Source of the DNA: Vibrio gallicus
Lineage (GTDB): Bacteria > Pseudomonadota > Gammaproteobacteria > Enterobacterales > Vibrionaceae
NCBI RefSeq assembly: GCF_024346875.1
Contig: NZ_AP024871.1
Location: 1,860,001 to 1,924,000 of the forward strand
DNA: 64,000 nt
Direction of reading: 5' to 3'
The notes under the pieces are model-generated. The model was not told where the DNA came from. It made no database searches and saw only the letters and a list, made by a program, of their open reading frames with translations. This document shows positions 19,798-29,309 of this stretch, one piece after another (the stretch's first letter is position 1; each line of letters begins with the position of its first letter). A program made the position numbers and the translations under genes.

Positions 19798-21714
19798 TTA
19801 TTTTTTCTCGTCTTTAACTTCTTCAAACTCAGCATCAACAACGTCATCATCTTGAGACTGTTGTTGGCCTGCATCAGCACCTTGTGCTTGCTGTGCTTGA
19901 GCTTGTTGTTGAGCCATTTCCATTAGTTTTTGAGCCGCAGCCATAAGAGCTTGAACTTTAGTGTCGATAGCGTCTTTATCTTCGCCATTCTTCGCTTCTT
20001 CTAGCTCTTTGATTGCTGCTTCAATTTTCTCTTTCTCTTCAGCTGGAAGTGCATCACCTGCTTCTTCCATTTGCTTACGAGTACCGTGGATCATTTGGTC
20101 AGCTTGGTTACGTGCAGTTACTAACTCTTCAAACTTCTTATCAGCTTCTTTGTTAGCTTCTGCTTCTTGAACCATTTTTTCGATTTCTTCGTCGCTTAGG
20201 CCACCAGAAGCTTGGATTGTGATCTTCTGCTCTTTACCTGTTTGCTTATCTTTAGCAGATACATTCAGGATACCATCAGCATCTAGATCGAATGTTACTT
20301 CGATTTGAGGCATACCACGTGGTGCAGCTTGGATACCTTCTAGGTTAAATTGACCAAGAGATTTGTTGTACATCGCTTGCTTACGTTCACCTTGAAGAAC
20401 GTGGATAGTCACTGCGCTTTGGTTGTCTTCCGCTGTAGAGAACACTTGATCCGCTTTAGTTGGGATAGTAGTGTTTTTCTCGATTAGCTTAGTCATTACA
20501 CCACCCATCGTTTCGATACCGAAAGATAGAGGAGTAACGTCTAGTAGAAGTACGTCTTTAACTTCACCAGCTAGTACGCCACCTTGAACTGCAGCGCCCA
20601 TAGCAACTGCTTCATCAGGGTTCACGTCACGACGAGCGTCTTTACCGAAGAACTCAGCAACTTTAGCTTGAACCATAGGCATACGAGTTTGACCACCTAC
20701 TAGAATAACATCGTTGATGTCATTTACAGATAGGTCTGCATCCGCTAGAGCAACCTTAAGTGGCTCAAGAGAACGTTGAACTAGGTCTTCAACTAACGCT
20801 TCAAGTTTTGCACGAGTCACTTTAACGTTCATGTGCTTAGGACCAGTTGCATCAGCAGTTACGTAAGGTAGGTTTACGTCAGTTTGAGTAGTAGAAGAAA
20901 GCTCAATTTTCGCTTTTTCTGCTGCTTCTTTAACACGCTGCATTGCTAGTGGATCAGCTTTAAGATCGATACCTTGCTCTTTCTTAAACTCTTCTACTAA
21001 GTAGTTGATCATGCGGTTATCAAAGTCTTCACCACCTAGGTGAGTGTCACCGTTAGTTGCTAGAACTTCGAAGGTTTTTTCACCTTCAACTTCGTCAATC
21101 TCGATGATTGAGATATCAAAAGTACCACCACCAAGGTCATATACTGCGATAGTGCGATCGCCACCTGACTTGTCTAGGCCATATGCTAGAGCCGCAGCTG
21201 TTGGTTCGTTGATAATACGTTTAACGTCTAGGCCCGCGATACGGCCAGCATCTTTAGTTGCTTGACGCTGAGCATCGTTAAAGTAAGCAGGAACAGTCAC
21301 TACTGCGCCAGTTACTTCTTCGCCTAGGAAGTCTTCAGCTGTTTTCTTCATTTTCTTAAGAACTTCAGCAGAAACCTGAGGAGCAGCCATTTTTTGGCCT
21401 TTCGCTTCAACCCAAGCATCACCGTTGTCAGCCTTAACAATCTTATAAGGCATGATTTCAAGATCACGCTGAATTTCTTCGTCTTCAAAACGACGACCGA
21501 TTAGGCGTTTAATTGCAAATAGCGTGTTTTCTGGGTTAGTTACCGCCTGACGCTTAGCTGGTTGACCTACTAATGTTTCACCGTCTGTATATGCGATAAC
21601 AGATGCTGTTGTACGTTCACCTTCAGCATTTTCGATTACACGTGGCGTATCGCCGTCTAGTACTGCTACACAAGAGTTTGTAGTACCTAAGTCAATACCA
21701 ATGATTTTACCCAT
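19798..21714 (-). CDS. dnaK: Chaperone DnaK (Hsp70)
   Basis: This 638-residue ATP-dependent chaperone begins [18 protein letters not shown], with the nucleotide-binding domain to about 380 ([23 protein letters not shown]), then the substrate-binding beta domain and helical lid. The C-terminus is a Gln/Ala-rich linker ending in the acidic tail [10 protein letters not shown], matching the EEVKDKK type. A sigma-32 promoter lies 43-73 bp upstream. It is adjacent to grpE upstream and dnaJ downstream, the standard heat-shock cluster of vibrios. Confidence 0.98.
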   Translation of the reverse strand: MGKIIGIDLGTTNSCVAVLDGDTPRVIENAEGERTTASVIAYTDGETLVGQPAKRQAVTNPENTLFAIKRLIGRRFEDEEIQRDLEIMPYKIVKADNGDAWVEAKGQKMAAPQVSAEVLKKMKKTAEDFLGEEVTGAVVTVPAYFNDAQRQATKDAGRIAGLDVKRIINEPTAAALAYGLDKSGGDRTIAVYDLGGGTFDISIIEIDEVEGEKTFEVLATNGDTHLGGEDFDNRMINYLVEEFKKEQGIDLKADPLAMQRVKEAAEKAKIELSSTTQTDVNLPYVTADATGPKHMNVKVTRAKLEALVEDLVQRSLEPLKVALADADLSVNDINDVILVGGQTRMPMVQAKVAEFFGKDARRDVNPDEAVAMGAAVQGGVLAGEVKDVLLLDVTPLSFGIETMGGVMTKLIEKNTTIPTKADQVFSTAEDNQSAVTIHVLQGERKQAMYNKSLGQFNLEGIQAAPRGMPQIEVTFDLDADGILNVSAKDKQTGKEQKITIQASGGLSDEEIEKMVQEAEANKEADKKFEELVTARNQADQMIHGTRKQMEEAGDALPAEEKEKIEAAIKELEEAKNGEDKDAIDTKVQALMAAAQKLMEMAQQQAQAQQAQGADAGQQQSQDDDVVDAEFEEVKDEKK

Positions 21715-21756
21715 CTGGCTATCTCCAAAAATTTAATTGTCTATTTCTATATCCCA

Positions 21757-21787
21757 ATAAATGGGGTGTGTTTCGCTTGGATTCAAC
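21757..21787 (-). promoter_or_regulatory. Sigma-32 heat-shock promoter of dnaK
   Basis: On the minus strand, GTTGAA (21782-21787) and CCCCATTTAT (21757-21766) are separated by 15 bp. This agrees with the RpoH consensus CTTGAA-N13/15-CCCCATNT. Confidence 0.8.
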
Positions 21788-21986
21788 CCCAAGTCTTACA
21801 AAATTTTCAAAGCAGGTGAGCTGTTTCGCTCAGTAATTATTTGCTCTGACTGATAGATAAGGGCGAGAAACGTGGATTCAAGAGCAAAGCCCAAAAAAAA
21901 GTAAAAAAACGAGTTTTTATTGGTAGTGAAGCATATTATTGCGCCTACTTGAGCTATCTGTACTCGGAATACCCACCGTTTTAAGG

Positions 21987-22019
21987 CAAAAAAAAGAGAG
22001 ACCATAACGGCCTCTCTTC
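21987..22019 (-). terminator. grpE terminator
   Basis: On the minus strand, AGAGAGGCC pairs with GGTCTCTCT (one mismatch), followed by eight T. It separates grpE from dnaK, which has its own promoter. The rest of the 328-bp interval holds only that promoter. Confidence 0.75.
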
Positions 22020-22042
22020 TAACATACAGTTTGCTTAAAGGA

Positions 22043-22681
22043 TTACTTAGCAACCATTACCATCGCTGGGCGAACCACACGACCGTTAAGTTCATACCCT
22101 TTCTGCAATACAATCGTTACCATATTGCTTTCGTGATCAGGGCTCTCAACCATAGATACTGCATTGTGCAGTTCTGGGTTAAAGGCTTCCCCTTCAGGGT
22201 TGATCTCAACTAAACCATTCTTAGTCACAACCTCAAGGAAAGACTTATGCGTCATTTCAATGCCTTCAAGGATAGGCTTAATGGCTTCGTTTTCGGTATC
22301 CGCAGCTTGAATTGCACGCTCAAGGTTATCAATAACTGGCAATAAATCTTCTGCGAATCTATTGATAGCAAACTTACGAGCTTTTGCCATTTCTTGCTCA
22401 GTACGACGACGCATGTTGTCGACCTCAGCCTTGGCACGTAATACTGAATCTTGTTGCTCTTTCAAGCGAGTTTCAGTTTGCAACAGCGCAGCTTCAAGCT
22501 GAGCTATTTTAGACTCTTCAAAATCAGCAACCGATTCTTCATTCCACTCAACATCGCCTTCGTCACCAATAACATCAGCATCTTGTTCAGCAGTAATCTC
22601 TTCAACAATCTCTTCAGCGGCTTGCTTTTGAGTTGCTTGTTCTAATTCTTGTTCATCAATCTTTGTATCTTTGTCGCTCAT
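22043..22681 (-). CDS. grpE: Nucleotide exchange factor GrpE
   Basis: This 212-residue protein releases ADP from DnaK. The N-terminal 50 residues are acidic and Glu/Gln-rich. They are followed by a long coiled coil (about 55-110) and the conserved stretch [16 protein letters not shown]. The C-terminal beta domain contains [22 protein letters not shown] and [13 protein letters not shown] textbook sigma-32 promoter lies upstream. It is divergent from nadK. Confidence 0.97.
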   Translation of the reverse strand: MSDKDTKIDEQELEQATQKQAAEEIVEEITAEQDADVIGDEGDVEWNEESVADFEESKIAQLEAALLQTETRLKEQQDSVLRAKAEVDNMRRRTEQEMAKARKFAINRFAEDLLPVIDNLERAIQAADTENEAIKPILEGIEMTHKSFLEVVTKNGLVEINPEGEAFNPELHNAVSMVESPDHESNMVTIVLQKGYELNGRVVRPAMVMVAK

Positions 22682-22779
22682 GATATCTCCAGCAAGACAA
22701 GTCTATTCATGAAAGTGCTATTATATTGACAGATAAACTCTGACAAAAGATTAGCATCTCTAATCAACTTGCCTTTATT

Positions 22780-22805
22780 ATGGGGATCATCATTTCTGAT
22801 TCAAG
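22780..22805 (-). promoter_or_regulatory. Sigma-32 heat-shock promoter of grpE
   Basis: On the minus strand, CTTGAA (22800-22805) and CCCCAT (22780-22785) are separated by 14 bp, an exact match to the RpoH consensus. Confidence 0.85.
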
Positions 22806-22841
22806 TCTCTCGAAGTCCATATATTAAAAAATGGGATTAAA

Positions 22842-23729
22842 ATGGGTAAACATTTCTCAACTATTGCGATTTTAGGTAAGCCACGCAGCCACCTTGCAAT
22901 TCAAACTCACAAAGAAATCTATGATTGGCTGGTTGAGCAAGGCTATAAGGTTCTGGTTGATGACCGCCTTAAAGAGCTGATGAATCACAAAGTAGATAGC
23001 AGTGCTTTTACCAATCTAATGCATATCGGAAAAAATGCCGACCTTGCAATTGTGATAGGTGGTGATGGCAATATGCTCGGGGCGGCTCGTGTTCTCTCGC
23101 GTTTTGATATCTCAGTCATCGGAGTAAATCGAGGTAATCTAGGCTTTCTAACCGACCTCGACCCAGATAGCTTTAAACAGCCATTGCTTGAGGTACTATC
23201 AGGGGAATACATCAGCGAACAGCGTTTTTTGTTAGAGGCTGAAATCCACCGCCATGGGCAGGTTAAGAGTCAAAATGCAGCCTTAAACGAGGCGGTATTA
23301 CACCCTGGAAAAGTCGCTCATATGATAGAGTTTGAAGTCTATATCGATGATACTTTCGCCTTCTCATTACGCTCTGATGGCTTAATTATTTCGACTCCGA
23401 CCGGCTCAACCGCATATTCACTCTCTGGTGGCGGGCCGATACTCTCCCCTAGCCTAAACAGCATATCGCTAGTGCCGATGTTTCCACACACCCTATCTAG
23501 TCGCCCGCTGGTAGTTGACGGTAACCGTCGCATAAAGCTATTACTCGCTCCAGATATGGTTGGCACCCAAGAAGTCAGCTGTGATGGCCAAATTTCTCTT
23601 CCGGTTGAACCTGGCGATGAGATCCATATTTATCAGAGCCCAAACGTCCTCAACCTAATTCACCCCAAGAACTACAGCTACTACCACGTACTTAGAGAGA
23701 AGCTAGGTTGGTCAAGTAAGTTGTTTTAG
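22842..23729 (+). CDS. nadK: NAD kinase
   Basis: This 295-residue cytosolic enzyme phosphorylates NAD to NADP. It shows the nucleotide-binding motif [13 protein letters not shown] near 65, [11 protein letters not shown] near 93, the NE/D-type segment [11 protein letters not shown] near 147 and the [21 protein letters not shown] stretch near 175 that binds NAD. Length is normal. It is divergent from grpE and 92 bp before the recN LexA boxes and start region. Confidence 0.97.
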   Translation: MGKHFSTIAILGKPRSHLAIQTHKEIYDWLVEQGYKVLVDDRLKELMNHKVDSSAFTNLMHIGKNADLAIVIGGDGNMLGAARVLSRFDISVIGVNRGNLGFLTDLDPDSFKQPLLEVLSGEYISEQRFLLEAEIHRHGQVKSQNAALNEAVLHPGKVAHMIEFEVYIDDTFAFSLRSDGLIISTPTGSTAYSLSGGGPILSPSLNSISLVPMFPHTLSSRPLVVDGNRRIKLLLAPDMVGTQEVSCDGQISLPVEPGDEIHIYQSPNVLNLIHPKNYSYYHVLREKLGWSSKLF

Positions 23730-23770
23730 AGCCTAGCGCATACTGAATAAAAAATTTCACCCAACATCTT

Positions 23771-23790
23771 TACTGTATGTAAAACCAGTA
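23771..23790. promoter_or_regulatory. LexA box 1 of recN
   Basis: TACTGTATGTAAAACCAGTA matches the SOS box with one weak half-site (CCAG instead of ACAG). The E. coli recN promoter has the same layout. Confidence 0.8.
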
Positions 23791-23792
23791 TA

Positions 23793-23812
23793 TACTGTTC
23801 TCATATACAGTA
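23793..23812. promoter_or_regulatory. LexA box 2 of recN
   Basis: TACTGTTCTCATATACAGTA is a perfect CTGT-N8-ACAG SOS box, 22 bp upstream of the chosen recN start. Confidence 0.9.
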
Positions 23813-23833
23813 CTTCTAGATATGGATTTCAGT

Positions 23834-25495
23834 ATGCTCGCTCATTTAAGTGTTAATAACTTCGCTATCGTAAAATCACTACAGGTTGAACTTAACCCTG
23901 GTATGACTACCATCACCGGTGAAACCGGTGCCGGTAAATCAATCGCCATCGACGCACTTAGCCTATGTCTAGGCTGTCGCGCCGATGCCGGTATGATTCG
24001 TCAGGGTGAAGACAAGGTCGATATTGTAGCCAGCTTTATCATTGAACATAACCTCAGCGCCAAACGATGGTTAGAAGACAATGAACTGGCAGAGAATGAG
24101 CAATGTATCTTGCGTCGAGTCGTGAGCAAAGATGGCCGCTCGCGTGGTTTTATTAACGGCAATCCAGTACCTATCTCACAGCTGAAATCACTAGGACAAC
24201 GACTTGTGAGCATTCACGGTCAGCATGCTCACCACCAGCTTTTGAAAAAAGAGTATCAAATTAACTTACTCGACGACTATGCAGGACATAGCAATCTAAT
24301 AGCTCACACCCAAAAACGTTATCAAACATGGCGTCAGGCTGAGAATACACTCAAGCAAATCATTCAAAACAGTGAGCAAAATCAAGCTCAAAAACAATTA
24401 CTTGAATATCAAATCAAAGAATTAGACGAGCTAATGCTAACCGAACATGAGTTTAGCGAGCTTGAGACCGAGCATAAAAGATTAGCCAACAGTGGCGAGA
24501 TATTAGGTCTCACCCAACAGAGTTTAGATCTCCTTAGTGAGAACGAACAATACAACGCACTTAGCATGCTGCAAGCTAGTATCAATTGTGCAAATCAACT
24601 CAGTGAGCTTGACCCGCAACTGAGTGAGATAAGTCAGATGCTAGGCGATGCCCTTATTCAAGCCGAAGAAGCCAATAGCGAGCTGCGTAATTATTTTGAC
24701 TCTGTCGATATCGACCCTGCACATATGCAAAGCGTTGAGGCGCGCTTTTCACAAGTTATGTCGCTGGCTAAAAAGCACAATGTATTACCAGAAGATCTCT
24801 ACACTCACCATCAACAGCTCTCAGCACAAATTGAAGCACTTGATTGTTCAGATGAAAAGATTGAGCAACTAACCCAACAGGTTAGCATCGCTCAAGAGAA
24901 CTATATAAAGAGTGCAGAAAAGCTTAGTAAATCTCGTAAGCGCTACGCTAAAGAGCTTAATAAGCTGATATCAAATAGCATGCAACAGCTGAGTATGGAG
25001 CAGGCGCGCTTTGATATTCAAATCAACTTCGACAGTAAGTTCTCATCGCCACTTGGCGCAGATGACGTTGAGTTCTTGGTTTCAGCAAACCCAGGACAGC
25101 CATTACAGTCATTAGCTAAGGTGGCCTCTGGCGGGGAACTATCACGGATCTCCCTTGCGATTCAGGTTATTACCGCTCAAAAAGTTGAGACCCCGAGCCT
25201 TATCTTTGATGAAGTAGATGTAGGTATCAGTGGTCCAACGGCCGCAATCGTTGGCAAGATGTTGCGTTCCCTCGGAGAGAGTACCCAAATATTGTGTGTT
25301 ACCCACCTGCCCCAAGTTGCCGGCTGTGGTCATCAACAAATGTTTGTCGCTAAAAAAATGCACTCTGGACACACTGAAACAAGCATGACCATGCTTGACT
25401 CCGAACAGCGAGTTGGAGAGCTAGCAAGGCTATTGGGGGGAAGTGAGATAACCGATACCACCCTAGCAAATGCTCGTGAATTAATGGCGGCCTAA
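23834..25495 (+). CDS. recN: DNA repair protein RecN
   Basis: This 553-residue SMC-like ATPase acts in double-strand-break repair. It has Walker A GETGAGKS near 30, two central coiled coils (about 150-230 and 300-360), the ABC signature [14 protein letters not shown] near 430 and Walker [14 protein letters not shown] near 455. I use the ATG at 23834 ([13 protein letters not shown]), which aligns with E. coli RecN; the ATG at 23822 adds four residues. Two LexA boxes make it a strongly SOS-induced gene. Confidence 0.95.
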   Translation: MLAHLSVNNFAIVKSLQVELNPGMTTITGETGAGKSIAIDALSLCLGCRADAGMIRQGEDKVDIVASFIIEHNLSAKRWLEDNELAENEQCILRRVVSKDGRSRGFINGNPVPISQLKSLGQRLVSIHGQHAHHQLLKKEYQINLLDDYAGHSNLIAHTQKRYQTWRQAENTLKQIIQNSEQNQAQKQLLEYQIKELDELMLTEHEFSELETEHKRLANSGEILGLTQQSLDLLSENEQYNALSMLQASINCANQLSELDPQLSEISQMLGDALIQAEEANSELRNYFDSVDIDPAHMQSVEARFSQVMSLAKKHNVLPEDLYTHHQQLSAQIEALDCSDEKIEQLTQQVSIAQENYIKSAEKLSKSRKRYAKELNKLISNSMQQLSMEQARFDIQINFDSKFSSPLGADDVEFLVSANPGQPLQSLAKVASGGELSRISLAIQVITAQKVETPSLIFDEVDVGISGPTAAIVGKMLRSLGESTQILCVTHLPQVAGCGHQQMFVAKKMHSGHTETSMTMLDSEQRVGELARLLGGSEITDTTLANARELMAA

Positions 25496-25654
25496 CAGGG
25501 AACTCATACAGCTTATACTGGTCAAAAACCGAAGTTGATGCACAAAATAGAATATCAGTAGCGAAATTAGATAACTAAAAGCTGTTTCGCTATACAAGCT
25601 GTTAGAGCTTGTTTATCATTTGCCGAGTTTCAGTTTTAAAGTTAAAGACCTAAT

Positions 25655-26014
25655 ATGCAGTTTAAAAAGTGGTTAATCGCAGTACCGCTCGCGGTGTCTA
25701 TGCTTTCCGGTTGCTCTCTTCTTGAGAAGTTAGTGTATCGAATCGACATAGCTCAAGGTAACTATATTGAGCAATCAGCAGTTGATCAGCTGCGTATTGG
25801 CATGACCAAAGAACAGGTACGTTTCGTCCTTGGTTCTCCAATGCTAATTGAAAATGGTGAGCCTAATAAATGGTATTACATCTACCATTACACTAAAGGT
25901 CACAATGACCCTACCCAAAAGAACCTCTTTGTATTCTTTGGTGATAGCGGCCAATTGCAGCGCATTGAAGGCGACTTCCCTGCTGGTGCTCAATTTAACC
26001 AACCGATTCAATAA
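25655..26014 (+). CDS. bamE: Outer-membrane assembly lipoprotein BamE
   Basis: This 119-residue lipoprotein has signal peptide [16 protein letters not shown] and lipobox LSGCSLL. It belongs to the BAM complex that folds outer-membrane beta-barrels. Conserved positions include [19 protein letters not shown] and [10 protein letters not shown]. The 159 bp between recN and bamE hold only its promoter region. A strong terminator starts at its stop codon. Confidence 0.95.
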   Translation: MQFKKWLIAVPLAVSMLSGCSLLEKLVYRIDIAQGNYIEQSAVDQLRIGMTKEQVRFVLGSPMLIENGEPNKWYYIYHYTKGHNDPTQKNLFVFFGDSGQLQRIEGDFPAGAQFNQPIQ

Positions 26015-26044
26015 AAAAAGGCGCTTTAATAAGCGCCTTTTTAT
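26014..26044 (+). terminator. bamE terminator (bidirectional)
   Basis: AAAGGCGCT pairs with AGCGCCTTT; T5 follows on the plus strand and A7 precedes, so it can also serve the convergent rnfH transcript. Confidence 0.85.
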
Positions 26045-26062
26045 CACTAAATTTTATTAAGC

Positions 26063-26368
26063 TTAGGCTGTCTTCTCAGCTGCCTGCTGGGCACGCTTAC
26101 GGCGGATTTCTTTCGGATCTGCTAATAGCGGCCGATAGATTTCAATCCTATCTTGATCGCGCACTGTAGAATTCAGTTTTACATTGCGGCTATACACCCC
26201 AACCTTATTTTGCTTGAGGTCTATCTCAGGATATAAGGCTAACAACCCAGATTGAACAATAATATCTTCAACCGTAAGCTCTTTATTCACCACCAGCGAA
26301 ACCACGCGCTGTTCCTGTGGAAGTGCGTATACCACCTCCACATGAATCATCACAGAATCAATACTCAT
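26063..26368 (-). CDS. rnfH: RnfH family protein (UPF0125)
   Basis: This 101-residue ubiquitin-like-fold protein has the family motif [22 protein letters not shown] segment near 55 (here starting [13 protein letters not shown]) and [18 protein letters not shown] near 77. Its role is unknown. I start at 26368 ([17 protein letters not shown]), which overlaps ratA by 11 bp; the internal ATG at 26350 is possible, and 26407 is unlikely. The ratA-rnfH pairing next to smpB is conserved. Confidence 0.88.
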   Translation of the reverse strand: MSIDSVMIHVEVVYALPQEQRVVSLVVNKELTVEDIIVQSGLLALYPEIDLKQNKVGVYSRNVKLNSTVRDQDRIEIYRPLLADPKEIRRKRAQQAAEKTA

Positions 26369-26801
26369 AACACGGGTACACCTGTTTTGCTCGGCTCGTA
26401 AAAGCACTCACCATGTTAGACATCAGCTCATTAAATATTTTGCCAAATGCCATCTCTACAATCTTGCTTGAAAACTCAAACTCAAGCTTAAGCTCAACCT
26501 TACAAGCATGCTCATCTAAGGGAGTAAAAAACCAACCGCCACTTAAATGCTTGAATGGACCATCAACAAGATTCATCTCAATCACTCGACCATACTCAAG
26601 TACATTTTGAGTCGTAAACGTCTTGCTAATACCTGCTTTAGATACATCAACCGATGCCGTCATACTCACATCATCGACATTGTGCACCTTGCTGCCAGAA
26701 CAGCCGGGTAGAAACTCAGGATAACGTGCAACATCGTTGACCAAATCAAACATTTGTTCAGCACTAAAAGACACCAAAGCCGAACGGGTCACTTGTGGCA
26801 T
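26358..26801 (-). CDS. ratA: RatA-family START/coenzyme-Q-binding protein
   Basis: This 147-residue START-like domain protein begins [10 protein letters not shown] and contains [18 protein letters not shown], a hallmark of the family. E. coli RatA was described as an inhibitor of ribosome association, while eukaryotic Coq10 relatives bind ubiquinone, so the cellular role is debated. It is divergent from smpB and translationally coupled to rnfH. Confidence 0.9.
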   Translation of the reverse strand: MPQVTRSALVSFSAEQMFDLVNDVARYPEFLPGCSGSKVHNVDDVSMTASVDVSKAGISKTFTTQNVLEYGRVIEMNLVDGPFKHLSGGWFFTPLDEHACKVELKLEFEFSSKIVEMAFGKIFNELMSNMVSAFTSRAKQVYPCYEY

Positions 26802-26903
26802 TTCATCTCCTCCAAGGCTAAACCATTAATTTGCCTAAAAATCGTCCTTACAAGGACAAAAACAATTTCCCTATAATAAGGCAATCCGTATAATGAAGCC
26901 ATT

Positions 26904-27389
26904 ATGGCAAAGAAAAAATCAAAAACCAAAGCGACTAGTAATACTATTGCGCTAAATAAAAAAGCCCGTCACGAATACTTTATCGACGACGAGCTTGAAG
27001 CTGGCTTAGAGCTCCAAGGTTGGGAGGTAAAATCTCTACGTCAGGGTAAAGCGAATATCGCTGAGAGCTACGTCTATCTTAAAGATGGCGAGGCATTTAT
27101 TAGTGGTATGAGCATCATACCGCTCAATCAAGCATCAACACATATTGTTGCTAACCCGACTCGTATCCGTAAGCTTCTACTTTCAAGGAAAGAGCTGGAT
27201 AACCTATTCGGTAGCATTAATCGTGATGGTATGACCCTTACTGCCCTTTCTCTATACTGGTCACGCTCCTGGGTGAAGATCAAAGTAGGCGTAGCTAAAG
27301 GTAAGAAACTGCACGATAAACGTACAGATCTAAAAGAAAAAGACTGGGCTCGCGACAAAGCACGAATTATGAAGAGTAATTTGCGCTAA
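26904..27389 (+). CDS. smpB: SsrA-binding protein
   Basis: This 161-residue protein binds tmRNA and delivers it to stalled ribosomes. It has a basic N-terminus, the core motifs [30 protein letters not shown] and [12 protein letters not shown], and the C-terminal tail [23 protein letters not shown]. It lies 67 bp upstream of its partner ssrA. Confidence 0.98.
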   Translation: MAKKKSKTKATSNTIALNKKARHEYFIDDELEAGLELQGWEVKSLRQGKANIAESYVYLKDGEAFISGMSIIPLNQASTHIVANPTRIRKLLLSRKELDNLFGSINRDGMTLTALSLYWSRSWVKIKVGVAKGKKLHDKRTDLKEKDWARDKARIMKSNLR

Positions 27390-27456
27390 TATTGAGCATC
27401 CAGTTAGCATCGAACTAGACAGGCGAGCCTTTTCTGGTACTATGCAAATAACACTT

Positions 27457-27823
27457 GGGGCTGATCTAGGATTCGACGGGAATTCTGAAGTCTGAGGTGC
27501 ATGCCGTGGGGCGGTTGGCCACGTAAAAAGCCGCAAAAAAATAGTCGCAAACGACGAAAACTACGCACTAGCAGCTTAATAACCTGCTGAGAGCTCTCTT
27601 ACCCTAGCTTCCGCTTTTAAGACGGGGACCAATAAGAGATCAAACCCAAAAGAGCTAGATCGGATTCTCCCGCCTGAGAGATGAAGTTCGAAATATAATT
27701 CAGGATAGTCATTTACTAGCGTGTCGGTTCGCAGGTACTTGGTGAATTTAAAGATCGACTAAGCATGTAGTACCAATGATGAATGATTTTCGGACGCGGG
27801 TTCAACTCCCGCCAGCTCCACCA
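27457..27823 (+). ncRNA. ssrA: tmRNA (10Sa RNA)
   Basis: This 367-nt RNA starts GGGGCTGATCTAGGATTCGACGG and ends with the tRNA-like T-arm GGTTCAACTCCCG and CCA at 27821-27823. The tag reading frame begins with the resume codon GCA at 27547 and encodes ANDENYALAA followed by two TAA stops (27577-27582). It follows the E. coli tmRNA closely in the tRNA-like domain and PK1. Its 3' end is a known integration site for islands such as VPI-1, and an integrase gene follows. Confidence 0.98.
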
Positions 27824-27832
27824 ATCGATTGG

Positions 27833-27862
27833 AAAAGGCCACCTTTGGGTGGCCTTTTTTTT
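27833..27862 (+). terminator. ssrA terminator
   Basis: AAAGGCCACC pairs with GGTGGCCTTT, followed by a T-run, 10 bp after the tmRNA CCA end. Confidence 0.9.
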
Positions 27863-27930
27863 GCCTATAACAACATAAATCAAACACTTACATTCTTAAG
27901 AGTTCTCAAGAGATGTCACTGCATCTTAGA

Positions 27931-27969
27931 CATTTTGTTCCCCAAAACCTACTGTTGGGGAACAAAATG
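27931..27969. promoter_or_regulatory. 15-bp perfect inverted repeat plus a third half-site in front of the integrase
   Basis: CATTTTGTTCCCCAA (27931-27945) and TTGGGGAACAAAATG (27955-27969) are perfect inverted arms around 9 bp. A related half-site, TTTGGGGGAACATAAAATG at 27973-27991, overlaps the Shine-Dalgarno and start codon of the integrase gene. This could be an autoregulatory operator or arm-type sites for recombination. Confidence 0.6.
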
Positions 27970-27988
27970 AAATTTGGGGGAACATAAA

Positions 27989-29191
27989 ATGCCACTAGCC
28001 ACTTCAAGACTGTCACATACTAAGCTCCTAAAACTGAGACCTACAGAAAAAGAACAACTACTGTCTGATGGCAACGGCCTCTCTCTTAGGGTCCGACCAA
28101 ATGGTTCGAAGATCTTCTATTTCCTCTACTCTCACCCTTTAACAAAAAAACGAATCAAACTTCAAATTGGAAAATTCCCTCACTGTTCACTGAAGCATGC
28201 CCGCAAAGTGGCATTTGACTATAAAGAACTCGTTGAACAGGGTATCGATCCCAAACAACACATTGAGGCTCAAAACGAGCTAGCACTCTTAGAAGAGTCG
28301 AACTTGCTTATTGAAGTCTCCAACGAATGGTTAGAAGTCAAAAAACACAGTGTGACTGCCGACTATGCCGAAGATATATTGCGCTCTCTTGAGCTACACA
28401 TCTTTCCTTATTTAGGGCAAATGCCTATAGGAAAAGTTACAGCGCCTAGAGTCATTAAGATTTTGCGTGTTGTAGAAGCCAAAGGAAACCTAGAAACAGT
28501 CAAGCGACTTTGCCAGCGACTTAATGAAGTTATGAATTTTGCTGTCAATACGGGAAAGATCCACTCTAACCCAATTCAAAAGATCCATGTCGCGTTCAAA
28601 AAACCTAAGCCAGAAAACATGAAATCCCTTCCACCTTCTGAGCTTCCCGAGCTGATGCGCACAATATCTAGAGCCTCACTAAACCGAGTAACTCGTTGCC
28701 TTATAGAATTTCAACTTCACACAATGACAAGGCCAAGCGAAGCTGCTAGCGCCCTATGGGACGAAATAGACTTCGAAAATAAACTTTGGATCATTCCAGC
28801 TCATAAGATGAAAAGAAGACGGGAGCATATCATTCCTTTAAGTGATTGCTGTATTGAGCTATTGGTATTCACTAAAAGCTTGAGAAGAAACAGTCCTTGT
28901 GTTTTCCCTTCCCCTTTGAACAACTTCAAGCCTCTTAATAGCCAAACAGTAAATGCGGCATTAAAGCGTATGGGGTATCAAGGAAAACTCGTGAGCCATG
29001 GCTTTCGTTCAATAGCTTCTACAGCACTCAACGATGAGGGATTTGATTTCGACTTGATTGAATCTGCTCTTGCACATGTAGACCCAAACCAAACTCGTAG
29101 CGCGTACAATCGAGCTCAATACATTGAGCGTCGCCGAGATATGATGAACTGGTGGAGTGCATATATAACTAAAGCATCCAAAAGATTTTAG
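27989..29191 (+). CDS. P4-type tyrosine integrase of the ssrA-linked island
   Basis: The protein has 400 residues from the ATG at 27989 (MPLATSRLSHTKLL), with GGGGGAA upstream; the TTG at 27974 is a weaker start. The N-terminal arm-binding domain (about 20-100: LSDGNGLSLRVRPNGSKIF, IGKFPHCSLKHARK) is followed by a SAM-like core domain and the catalytic domain. Catalytic residues are visible: Arg in TMTRPSEA near 248, His-x-x-Arg in SHGFRSIAS near 337, and Tyr in SAYNRAQY near 372. It probably inserted the region into ssrA, like the VPI-1 integrase. Confidence 0.93.
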   Translation: MPLATSRLSHTKLLKLRPTEKEQLLSDGNGLSLRVRPNGSKIFYFLYSHPLTKKRIKLQIGKFPHCSLKHARKVAFDYKELVEQGIDPKQHIEAQNELALLEESNLLIEVSNEWLEVKKHSVTADYAEDILRSLELHIFPYLGQMPIGKVTAPRVIKILRVVEAKGNLETVKRLCQRLNEVMNFAVNTGKIHSNPIQKIHVAFKKPKPENMKSLPPSELPELMRTISRASLNRVTRCLIEFQLHTMTRPSEAASALWDEIDFENKLWIIPAHKMKRRREHIIPLSDCCIELLVFTKSLRRNSPCVFPSPLNNFKPLNSQTVNAALKRMGYQGKLVSHGFRSIASTALNDEGFDFDLIESALAHVDPNQTRSAYNRAQYIERRRDMMNWWSAYITKASKRF

Positions 29192-29203
29192 TTGATAGGT
29201 CTG

Positions 29204-29241
29204 TTACTAATGAACGCTCTGTCATTACTAATGAACGCTCT
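29204..29241 (+). repeat. 17-bp direct repeat, 21-bp period, just after the integrase
   Basis: TTACTAATGAACGCTCT occurs at 29204-29220 and again at 29225-29241. The location next to int and the period of two helical turns suggest protein-binding sites. Confidence 0.6.
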
Positions 29242-29278
29242 ATAACTCATTTTTGGACAAAACCTTGCCAGTGATTAT

Positions 29279-29309
29279 CCTAAATTAGTAAAAAGCGGAT
29301 TAATTTAGG
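29279..29309. repeat. 9-bp inverted repeat at the end of truncated hsdR
   Basis: CCTAAATTA and TAATTTAGG are perfect arms around a 13-base loop, overlapping the stop codon of the hsdR fragment. It may be a terminator or part of the deletion junction. Confidence 0.45.

Noticed and set aside
21796..22053. 85-codon frame between dnaK and grpE
   Set aside because: It covers the dnaK sigma-32 promoter region and the grpE terminator and has no RBS or recognisable product.
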